This document shows, piece after piece, positions 31,401-39,740 of a stretch of DNA of 64,000 bases. The translations under genes were made by a program, and so were the position numbers. The stretch's first letter is position 1; each line of letters opens with the position of its first letter. Source of the DNA: Bombyx mori (lineage: Eukaryota; Arthropoda; Insecta; Lepidoptera; Bombycidae); contig NC_085116.1 in assembly GCF_030269925.1 (NCBI RefSeq), positions 8,742,001 through 8,806,000 on the forward strand. The letters run 5' to 3'. Under the pieces are notes generated by a model. That model searched no databases and had not been told where the DNA came from. It saw nothing but the letters and a program-made list of their open reading frames with translations.

Positions 31401-32105
31401 TCTTTCAAACTAAAAAAAACCGTTGTATTTACTGATTCCTTAAGTGCATTACAGAGCTTAGCAAAATTTTCACTAAAACTTAACCCTTTTTTTCATGTAA
31501 TATTTGAATGTAAGAGAAAGCTGTTGCACTGCCAATCACACAACTATTTAGTATCATTTTGTTGGGTACCTAGTCACTGTGGCATATCTGGAAATGTGAA
31601 AGCTGACAGTTTGGCCAACAGTGCTACTGTGACCGGTGACGTATACCCGTACAAGAATTTTGGCCATGATCTTGCTGCTTTGCCCGGCATATGCCTCCAC
31701 AAATCGTGGAATATGTGTTGGGAAGAGAGCGGCCGGATTAAGGGTCGTTTCTTGTATGCTATACAGTCTTCCGTTCCCAGGAAGCCATGGTTTGCCAAAT
31801 TGTCGTTTGGTAAAACCGCCACTTCTACTATAATTCGTATGCGTCTGGGACATAACAGCCTTCCAGTTCATTTGCACAAACTTGGTATCGTAACTGGTAC
31901 CGCCTGTGAGTGTGGCGAGAGTTATTGTGACCTGAATCATATTTTCTTTGCTTGTTCTTTATATGATCATTCTTCCTTATATACTTCTTTAGTATCTGTC
32001 TCTGTTCCCCTTCCTACTAATATTTCTTTACTTCTTCGAGATTTTAATCCCCTTGTATATAGTATTTTAAGTAGGTTTATTTTAAATAATAACATTAAAC
32101 TATAA
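28422..32105 (+). CDS. LINE B ORF2: endonuclease, RT, RNase H, intact
   Basis: An open frame of 1227 aa overlapping the ORF1 end by 62 nt, the same arrangement as in LINE A. Endonuclease: QWNCRSIINKKH, LSETWLKPD, LGDFNSHHTSWG, NSDHYPII. RT: KDSAPGEDGIPY, FGFRKGKSVGDNL, FLDINSAYDN, GLPQGSVLSPLL, YADDL. RNase H: YTDASKHSSG, TGECFGLLKALEY, FTDSLSAL, WVPSHCGISGNVKADSLA. The C-terminal motif is CECGESYCDLNHIFFAC. In the last RNase H motif GNVKAD replaces the more usual GNEKAD, which may reduce activity. Confidence 0.9.
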   Translation: MANMDKLVQWNCRSIINKKHEIIHIINTFNPFIFSLSETWLKPDFVFKIPGYSCLREDRADGYGGVCLLIRNSSTFSSFPLPSHSNCFSVIAAIVDGICFVSIYVPHPSLQIFNEIKNLISVLPRPFMILGDFNSHHTSWGSSVSNSYGYELLDILDMYSLCILNSGSPTRLTKPGEVISAIDLSICTPQLASSLSWSTLCSTYNSDHYPIIISFPCKKKDTMCIQNSRLKHKIIDSKWSQYTLLIEEKINNCSEVNVIDNNYFKAILLESADNVFPKKKPRSNKLSSPPWWDEECTNAIQKRKAAERNYRNNMSMKNYEALMTIMKEVRKLFKKKKFDGWRKFCSTISPETHATVIWRNIKRFRSAVNPSNALLLPIELADQFLDRLAPPSAPLNDPILSYKQYNSDAPSLNLTFTLVELKGVLNHVKDSAPGEDGIPYSFLSHLGEKGLNYFLNLINKILLTGDIPPSWRSQIVLPFLKPSKVQSDIKSYRPIVLSSVITKVVEHLIKNRLEWYIENNEYLSQTQFGFRKGKSVGDNLGILVTDIRNAFSDKKSVVAAFLDINSAYDNVLLHILKSKLDKLKVPYFLTNSIVNLLSERKIILDVGGPYKPSRLVWRGLPQGSVLSPLLYNIYTYDLEGSVGDSASLLQYADDLVIYASDMSVSTAERYVSSSLSLLKIWMDANGLDLSPSKSTVVLFTKSRTPCSLNITYDGDILPIRNQVKFLGAILDSKLTGQPHCEFVVSKCERNLNMLRCLGGVWWGAHPATLRLVYNAVIRSVLDFGTFFLDPGNVAGFRKLDLIQSRALRIVSGAMKSSPVNALQIECCDPPLNLRRQYLSDRFIFRIVQFHNHPLISKLEFLSKKVPSSHKPLPCLLKSFLKFKQLQAPTHSFQVLPLFGASYDSLLLSPVICFSLGIEKSDFNANENFNCNVNSKWPNWHQIYTDASKHSSGCVGVGVYHKQYNIVQKIKLPPESSVFTGECFGLLKALEYVLSFKLKKTVVFTDSLSALQSLAKFSLKLNPFFHVIFECKRKLLHCQSHNYLVSFCWVPSHCGISGNVKADSLANSATVTGDVYPYKNFGHDLAALPGICLHKSWNMCWEESGRIKGRFLYAIQSSVPRKPWFAKLSFGKTATSTIIRMRLGHNSLPVHLHKLGIVTGTACECGESYCDLNHIFFACSLYDHSSLYTSLVSVSVPLPTNISLLLRDFNPLVYSILSRFILNNNIKL

Positions 32106-32316
32106 TTTTGATTTATTTTCCCTGTTATATAATTATTCTGATTTTTTTTGTAAATTCAATTCGTTCTAAATCATTTATGTTTTGTTGCGATAAGTTTCCT
32201 TCGTTTTTTATTATTTATAAACTGTAAATAAATAAAACGGCGAATTATAAAAACATTATTACTTGACGCTGGCTAATGCACAAAACGTGCCAGAGCCAAA
32301 AATAAAGAAGAAGAAG

Positions 32317-32327
32317 AACTACCTTAA
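32317..32327 (+). repeat. LINE B target-site duplication, right copy
   Basis: AACTACCTTAA, identical to 20928-20938. The DNA element resumes directly after it. Confidence 0.9.
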
Positions 32328-32378
32328 AATTGCTCATAAAGTTGGAATTTGTCCCTAATCGCCCCATTTTACGGTACC

Positions 32379-32734
32379 TATTGCATGTAAATCTTTGGTC
32401 AAAATTCGTTTAAATAATGTTTGGTTTATAAATATTAATAAATAATATAATTTTAACTTTAAAATTACTCTGAGTTATTGGTTAATTTAGAACAAGTATT
32501 TAAATAAAAAAATATGTAAGTGTGCAAAGCAAATGATCATGATTTGTACAATAATTCACAATAATAATGTTTTAAAGGCACTTTTCATAAAATTATAGTA
32601 CACTCTTTTTTTTCAGATGCTTGCACAAGATAAAATTAGATTAATTATATAGGTACATGCAAAAAAGAATCATTAGAACGTTAATCACAAACTTTGGAAA
32701 CGCTTGTGTTTGGAAAGTCTTCTTTTATCTACAG
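32379..32734. other. hyccin upstream flank / 5' UTR intron
   Basis: A+T-rich sequence between the nested element and the hyccin ATG exon. It ends in a good splice acceptor (TTTTATCTACAG, 32723-32734). Confidence 0.5.
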
Positions 32735-32736
32735 AA

Positions 32737-35700
32737 ATGTCTGAGTGGAAGCATCTAATAACTGAATGGCTGAATGAATACACATCTTTGCAAGAAAATG
32801 AAGTTCAAAGTTTTGCAGCAGAACATGAACATAATCATGAAATTGCTACAGCCATCTTTAATTTATTTTACTGTGAAGATGAAACTGTAACATATAATTG
32901 TGAACTCGAAAATGACGCTCAGCTTGTACAGGTAATTGTTCATCGGTATTGCAATTTTTGATGAAATAGAAATATGGGTAATATGCATATTTAACCAATA
33001 GAAGTGGATATAAAAAAAAATAACAAAATTAAAAAAATATTATTTAAATGATTGATCATTTAAATAAAACCAGTGTAAATATAGGTAAATGCACATAGCT
33101 TTTATGACTACTCTATAACTATATGATGTTTTCTGCTCATTTTTGTACAAAAGCTGTTCAATTCTTACCTTGTTAATAGAAACGTGAATTTAAAGTAGTG
33201 AACTCAATAAAAATAATGCTATCCTTTATCTATTAATAACTCCATAGAACCTGACTGCACACTCAAAATTTGTAGCATTTGTAACAGTACATTGTTAAAA
33301 TAATAAAATCAAACCCAAAATGTTTTTATTCCAGCAGGTCTTTGCTACAGGTGCTTTGAAATAGTCATACTTTCACTGGCTTGCCTCCAAGTTTCACTGC
33401 TGACAGAATTGAAAACTTCTTTTGTTAAACTTCAAACTTCCTTTGTTAAAATTTATAAATTCCAATATCAAATAAAAAAATACAAAAGTTTGAAATGAAA
33501 TCCTATTTGTAAAAATTATGTAAATTTGGTAAAATTCTCAGTATGAAAAATAGCTTTGTCTTATTTCATAAATGTTATTGTTACAGATATTAGAGAATGT
33601 TTGTACACAACTATTTAGTTTCTATAGATCAAAAGAAATACAACTTCAAAGATTTACGTTACAATTCATTCCCACTCTTATATATAATTATTTGAGCTCT
33701 GTGGCACAAGGTAAAAAAAAAACATATAGGTGCATAGAAACATTGCTAATTGGTAAGTCAAATTTTTTTGTGTGAAATCACAATTACTGCCTAACAAATC
33801 AAAACATTTGTAGTGATTGTTTTTCAGGCATATACAACTTTGAAGTTGTAGATGAAAATGGAAAACCGAAGGTTGTGTCATTCAGACTTCCATCTTTAGC
33901 TCAATCATCAATATATCATGAGGTGAATAATTTTTTTGTTATATTATGATGATTTTGTGTAAAGTCATGACATACTAGGCTGCACTAAAAGTATCGGGAA
34001 TGGAATATTTCCACTGTTCCTGTCATATTAAAATCTTTTTAATTGAAAAATCCTTGGTTTTAAAAATCGAATACCATTTATTTATTTAAAAAAAGATTCT
34101 CGGTCTTGTCACAAGGTTTTGTCAAACTTGTTTAGTTGTTGAGAAAATGGAATTGACTCGAGAAAATTCAAGAGCGATGATTTATTATGACTTTCGAAGT
34201 GGTTTAACACAAAAACAGTGTGTTGACTGGATAATTTCTGCATTTGGCAATGAAGCCCCATCCAAAACCATAATTTATCGCTGGTTTGCTGAGTTTCAAC
34301 GTGGACGTGTCAAGCTCAGTGATGATCCCCGTCAAAGTCGTCCAAAAACTGCAGTCACACAAGAAAACGTTGATGCTGTGCGTAAGCTGATTGAGGAAGA
34401 TCGACATGTAACATACCGCGAAATTCAGGCAACTTTAGACATTGGCATGAGTCAAATACAAATAATCTTGCATGAACAATTAGGTGTAATAAAGTTGTTT
34501 TCCCGATGGATACCGCATTCGCTCTGTGAAGAGCAAAAAGCGACTCGCGTTACTTGGTGCGTCAGAACTCTCGAAAAAATCCACGCAGGATCCTAAAATG
34601 CTGTATACAACATTGTATCAGGTGACGAATCCTGGATATACGCGTACGAATCCGAAACAAAAAACCAGTCACGAGTTTGGGTGTTCGAAAATGAGTTAAA
34701 GCCAACAAAAATTGTTCGTTCACTGAGTGTTGCAAAAAAAATGGTGGCCACGTTTGTCTCCAAAACCGGCCATGTTACGACTATTCCTCTTGAAGGACAA
34801 AGAACGGTTAATGCGGAATGGTATGCTAGCATTTGTTTGCCACAGGTCGTTTCTGAACTCCGTAAAGAGAACTGCAACCGCCGCATCATCCTCCATCACG
34901 ACAATGCGAGTTCTCACACCGCGCACAGAACAAAAGAGTTTTTAGAGCAAGAAAACATAGAATTATTAGACTATCCGCCGTACAGCCCCGACCTAAGCCC
35001 TAATGATTTCTATACTTTCCCTAAAATAAAGAATAAATTGCGTGGACAGAGATTTTCATCACCTGAAGAGGCTGTGGACTCCTACAAAACGGCCATTTTG
35101 GAAACCCCAACTTCCGAATGGAATGGTTGCTTCAATGATTGGTTCCATCGTATGGAAAAATGTGTCAATTTCGCGGAGAATACTTCGAAAAGCAATAAAT
35201 ACATTTTTAAATAGTAATGTTGTGTCACTTCGTTAATTCCCGAAATTTTCAGTGCCGCCCTCGTATGCTACATATAAATAAAGGAAAAATTGAAAAATGT
35301 ATACTATATGCTGATTTAATTACATCTAAAACTCCTGTAATCTGAAAAAAATACTCAGTACTCTTCACATGATGAATCTGAAATGTTATTGCATACTAAA
35401 ATGTAATTTTTTTAAATCTATTTCAGCCTCTTTCTTTAGGGGCTCAGTTTTTGACTGAAAGTGCACTGCGTAGATGGGAAGAATGTAATACGAAATTGGT
35501 AAATTGGGGCCCGTTGCCACAAGTCGATGTCATCAATGCTCAGAATAGATTGAAAATTGTATCAGCACTTTTATTTGTATACAATCGCCAACTGAGTCTT
35601 CTACCTAAACTTTCTTTACGACATTTATGCATTGCAGCTTCAAGGTATTTCAGAAATTTGTATTGTACATGATTGAAAACATTTTATACTAACTTTTTTT

Positions 35701-38700
35701 TATATTTCTAGAATTGTGACCCATGGTTTTGAAAAAAAGCAAGGAAATGATTCAAAACGTGTTCCAAGAATAGCAGTATCTCCTAGTTTCTTACTAGAGT
35801 TGATTGCAGGTGCATACTTTGCTATGTTTAATGAATTCTATACTCTTGCCTTGCAAGCAGTGAAAGATGTCGATCAGAGAGCTCAATATGAATTATTCCC
35901 TGAGGTGATGATTGTAACTAGTGCTGTGATAAATTCACTGAAGAATAATGCTTCTGGTACGTAGTATTATACAAAATATCAAAGAACTTTAATGCTTTCA
36001 CAAACTTCCGCTTTCACCAAAAACGTCTGACATCACATTAAAAACCTCAATTATGATACCTAACCTTTAACTAGTAGGAATTTATTAGTTACTACATTAT
36101 TGTAGATGTTATATTCCTCCGACACAGTCAAGTCTAGCTTTGCTAAGTTTATTGATGATATGTACCTATTACTGTTAATACATTTTTAATTTAATAATTT
36201 GAAAACTTTACAGGACAACCATTTGATGGGCCAATGGGTATTAGTGTTGCATTGTCACCAGCAACTACAACGGTTACCATGTCCAAATCTATGATAACAA
36301 ATGCATCATTCCGCACTAAGAAACTGCCAGGTGAGAACTTAACATCACCAAGAAAAAATCTGTTCATTGTTATATACAATAATTGAATAGTTGGAACCGA
36401 TACGTAAGTGTCTTAAGGTAGCGTCAGAACGCTACTTCTACAAAGCAGCGCGACATGATAGCCCTCTTATCGTAGCCGCCTAATCACATATCCGACCCAG
36501 GCGACGTGGCAAGGCAAAGCCAGCCTCGCGCGAACTATGTCTTGTCGGATCCCTCGGATCTACACTATGTACTTATAGGCTCTTCAAAAGTTGGACGACA
36601 CAGCCCAATAAGTTTCTCGCCGGATGTTCTCAGTGGGTCGCGTTTCTCATCCGATGGTAGCAAATTCTCTCAGGTTGAGTCCGTGAGCCCACATACCCGT
36701 CCAGGCGTAGCTATAATAATAGCCCCTTAAGCTACGCGAATAAGTAGGAAAAAATACTGAATAGCAATAACCTTGTACACACTGGCTGTTTTTTTAAATT
36801 TGTTCCTTTTAAACTAGAAACTCCATAAGTAATCAATAATTCATCATAAATTATGTATTTTTTTATGCACAAAGTTATTTGTCCAAGAAGACTACAGTAC
36901 TGTCATGCCTTTTTTACTGTGTACCAAACTGGCTCCTTTAAAAACAATAAAGCAATTATTAGTGTCTCAATAATCTATATAAATTGCATCGTAATTTTTA
37001 TGTTTCTTGTCTCTTTTTGATTGCATAGAACAAGCTCGCTGCCTGTCACTAAGTTGTTATCAAAGCCTGAAAATGAAATAATTTCGCCGCGTACCTTTGG
37101 ACAAAACGTCCAAGTCTTTAATTATATGAGGGCTGTTTCACCCTTTAAACCGAAACTCATGATTAAGTGTAGTCTTGCAGTGGCGCGTCTTGCTTTTTAG
37201 GCTTTGTATTTCATCCTAAATTTGAAACTCGTATGATATCATTTGTGGATTAAAGCCAGCAATATATTTGTAAAATAAGATCACAAAAAAATTACCATAT
37301 AAATCATAAATGATTGATTACAATTTTTTTTTTGTTTTTATCCAAAACAAATATTATAATAGAGGTAAAAACTATATTATTTTGCAATATCTTTTGCTCA
37401 TTATTTTTAATTTCATTATTTTGACTTGTTTGTATGCAGATGAATCAAAATATTTGCTGCCAAATACTTGTACATGAGAAAATTAAACAATTTGGAACAC
37501 AGTGCATGGACAAGCGTATCTAATTATTATTTTTCCTTCATGTAACAAATATCAACTTTGTTTTCGACAAATTTAACGAAAATCACAGTTCACAATAAAC
37601 CTTACTGACTTTTAAAATCACAAGTATACCTATATAGGGTACTAAATTATATTTTGTAGACATAGCAAACCATAAGAAAGGTTTATTTGAATATTTATGT
37701 CACACTGCACCCTAAACACGTCACAAAAAAAAGAAAATTTAGATAATACATACTTTAATCAAACTTTATTATTGATCATGACTTTTGCACTTGCAACACA
37801 TCGAGATTTGAAAGCATCCCTTATATTATTATTTATTGTCGTTCAGTTCCAACACAGGCGGATTATCCGTAAGGCAAACTAGGCACGTGCCTAGGAGCGT
37901 GTAGTTACAATGGGCGAGCGAGCTCAGAATTTTTAAATAAATAAAGAAAATAACATATCGACGATTAAGAACTAAATGCTGATCTACAATCTAAATCAAT
38001 AAATGGATTATTCCTATTCGGCCTATTTCCCAGAGCAGAGAGGAATCATGAATTTCGATGTTCGTTCTGTCGTCCCGCTTGATTTCTTCACCGTCATATT
38101 TCATTCACGCATTAGCGTTAGTACAAGAGTCCTGGTCTACTAAAGTCTAGGGTTTGATGATACAACGTCATCGTAATTGCAAAAACAACTAGTTAAAATT
38201 TATAGTATTATGATGGCCATTTATGGCCGGTACAGGGGCGCCGATAAAGTGATTGTCTAAGGCGCTCTGGGCCTTTAATCCGCCACTGAGTACCAAACAA
38301 TAATTTATACACCATTGTAATAAACTTACAGATCGAATGGATGCTTAATCATAGAAATGACAAACTCATATTGTATTTAATAATTTCAGTCCTAACAGGT
38401 ATGCAGTATCTTTGTGAATACCAATTGTCACTTATTTAATAGATAAACACAGCTCAGCACGTGTCACGTTCAAGTAGCAATTACCTTATTATTTAGTAGA
38501 ACGTGCAGCTTAAAACAAAATTATACTTTCAGACGATATTCCAATACAAGCCGGACAAGCGACAACAGCCGAGTCCACCGATGTGCTGACTTCAATTACC
38601 GAGGAAGGCGAATCGGAAACTGCTCCGATACAACGCGGCATAATTGCTCGAAATTCGAAAGCCAAACTATCTTCTTTCCCAGTATTAGGCAAAAAAACAA

Positions 38701-38984
38701 AGGATACTAAAGATAAGGGTAACGAAAAGAAAGTGATACTGAAGGAATCCTCAAAAGGCATATGGAATTCTCTCAGTGGAGGCAGTGGAGACATGGTGGA
38801 CGGCTTACAAAAAACAGCAGATAGCTCTGTTGAAACCAATGGAACCTCAAAGGATGAAAAGATATCTATGACATCAGTACATAATAGTTCAGAAAACTCG
38901 GACACGCGTTCACATATTACACCAGACTCATTAGATATTGATACTACTCCACGCTTTGCTGCCATGCAAGTTAGTTCAGTGTAA
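32737..38984 (+). CDS. hyccin / FAM126 homologue (PI4KIIIalpha complex subunit), complete
   Basis: Coding exons: 32737-32931, 33587-33752, 33828-33922, 35427-35644, 35712-35956, 36214-36330 and 38533-38984. All phases agree and give 495 aa. The start MSEWKHLITEWLNEYTSL and the segments IYNFEVVDENGKPKVVSFRL, LGAQFLTESALRRWEECNTK and LLELIAGAYFAMFN match the alpha-helical hyccin domain. The last exon is a Ser/Thr-rich disordered tail. Known role: hyccin binds TTC7 and stabilises the plasma-membrane phosphatidylinositol 4-kinase complex that makes PI4P. The acceptor before the ATG implies an upstream noncoding exon, probably beyond the nested transposon. Intron 3 holds a mariner; intron 6 holds a LINE fragment and a hAT-like MITE. 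Confidence 0.93.
33975..35263 (+). mobile_element. mariner (DD34D) element, complete ends, in hyccin intron 3
   Basis: A 1,289-bp element flanked by TA (33973-33974 and 35264-35265). The imperfect inverted repeats are CTAGGCTGCACTAAAAGTAT at the left and CGAGGGCGGCACTGAAAATT at the right (inverse), both running on into TCGGGAAT. It carries one transposase frame with a single stop. It is sense to hyccin and located between the exons at 33828 and 35427. Confidence 0.9.
34147..35214 (+). pseudogene. mariner transposase with one in-frame stop
   Basis: A frame of 355 codons broken only by TAA at 34594-34596. The N-terminal half has two helix-turn-helix regions (YYDFRSGLTQKQCVDWI, HVTYREIQATLDIGMSQIQI). 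The catalytic domain keeps all three acidic residues: SGDESWIY, LHHDNASSHTA and YSPDLSPNDF, with 34 residues between the last two Asp. The usual WVPH signature reads RWIPHSL. The stop lies between the DNA-binding and catalytic parts, just before the first Asp, so no active protein is expected. Confidence 0.9.
36405..36740 (+). mobile_element. Jockey-like LINE 3' fragment in hyccin intron 6
   Basis: It starts in the ORF2 C-terminus (ASERYF-type segment, then ARHDSPLIVAA) and runs through SPISFSPDVLSGSRF into the 3' UTR. Its 3' UTR end (GTTGAGTCCGTGAGCCCAC) belongs to the same subfamily as the copies at 45185 and 60351. Confidence 0.8.
36604..36654 (+). other. predicted LINE 3' pseudoknot, diverged copy
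   Basis: Same 51-nt span as at 3597. Stem 2 reads CCGGATG (36620-36626) against CATCCGA (36648-36654): the innermost C-G of other copies is replaced by G-C, a compensatory change, while the outermost pair is lost. Stem 1 retains seven of nine pairs (36604-36612 with 36629-36637). Confidence 0.55.
36741..37852. other. hyccin intron 6, largely unassigned
   Basis: A+T-rich intron. A stretch near 37125-37190 (CACCCTTTAAACCGAAACTC) resembles a decayed antisense Bm1. Nothing else was recognised. Confidence 0.4.
37853..38288. mobile_element. hAT-like MITE in hyccin intron 6
   Basis: The ends are CACAGGCGGATTA (37853) and TAATCCGCCACTG (ending 38288), inverted repeats matching 11 of 13. The flanking 8-mers AGTTCCAA (37845-37852) and AGTACCAA (38289-38296) match 7 of 8, the duplication length of hAT transposons. 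The 436-bp interior has no coding capacity. Confidence 0.65.
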
Positions 38985-39740
38985 TTTGAGTAAACCAATC
39001 CGCTGGTAATTATTAAAGGGTTGTATTAAGTTTGGTTAAAATTGTTATTGTTATGCTCATTTTAATATAACTTTATTATCAAACTGTGATTAAAGGGAGA
39101 TTTCTGGCAATGTCAAAAGTATAATTTAATGAATAATTATTTATTGGATGTTATTGTTTTCTTAATTGCTGTGATGTCAACTATTAAAATGATTACATAT
39201 AAATTTATTCTATGTTATAGTAAAGAAAATAAATTATGTCATCCAGATTTGGTGGTTTAATTTATTTTTAATAAAATTGAAGTTCGCCTGCTAACAAGCT
39301 AGAGTCTGCCGAAGGGAAGCGATCTCGGGTAGGTTCTGGGGGTGGGTGGCAGATTGTTAACATCCCTATTAGGACTTGGACTTGTGGGGACAACACTAGG
39401 TAGGCAGCTTCATTATCGATTTGGTGCCTAACCTTCGATATGTATGTGACCGTGGTCTGCACGATAATACGCCCGGTGTACTCCAATTGAGCGATCTGAC
39501 AATGACGGTGTTCAATTACACAGACAGGTGTCATTTTTTCTAAGATAACAAATACCACGTGAGTATACATGACGCGTTTTATACATATTTTTTAAAGTTA
39601 CAGCTGCATACATTTTAACTGTTTCTAGGACACCTACAAATAGGTAATGTTCGTTGCTTTTAATATTATAATAGTATTTCCTTAATTTTAGATTAGATTT
39701 TTTCTGTTATTAATTATTATCCTGAATAAAAGGATAAAAT
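38985..39740. other. hyccin 3' flank with an unassigned ORF
   Basis: Contains the hyccin 3' UTR (AATAAA at 39228). The 300-nt stretch 39268-39570, open on the minus strand, has higher G+C than its surroundings (translation includes ICHPPPEPTRDRFPSADSSL). Its family was not recognised; it may be a retroelement remnant. Confidence 0.35.

Larger units (their letters stand above)
20939..32316 (+). mobile_element. LINE B (RNase H-bearing), interrupted near its 5' end by LINE A
   Basis: LINE B consists of 20939-20948 plus 26746-32316, once LINE A is removed. It lies between AACTACCTTAA duplications inside the DNA element. It begins with about 28 nt that LINE A lacks (GATTAATGTCTAAGTAGGTG), then shares the ACGCGGGAAAC 5' motif with LINE A. 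It encodes a broken ORF1 and an intact ORF2, and ends in AATAAAGAAGAAGAAG instead of plain poly(A). Protein similarity shows LINE A and LINE B to be related subfamilies. Confidence 0.85.
19775..32378 (+). mobile_element. inverted-repeat DNA element (about 1.2 kb) split by nested LINEs
   Basis: The ends are GGTACCGGTAAAATGGGGCG (19775) and its near-perfect inverse CGCCCCATTTTACGGTACC (ending 32378). With TA on both flanks, the element matches copy 57452-58627 almost base for base along 19775-20938 and 32328-32378, in opposite orientation. Everything in between is LINE A and LINE B. No full transposase frame exists. A short segment near 20345-20465 translates as NKSLVEIDKQFNISKSILQR, resembling the helix-turn-helix of pogo-type transposases, so it may be an internally deleted relative. 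The superfamily is otherwise unassigned. Confidence 0.85.
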
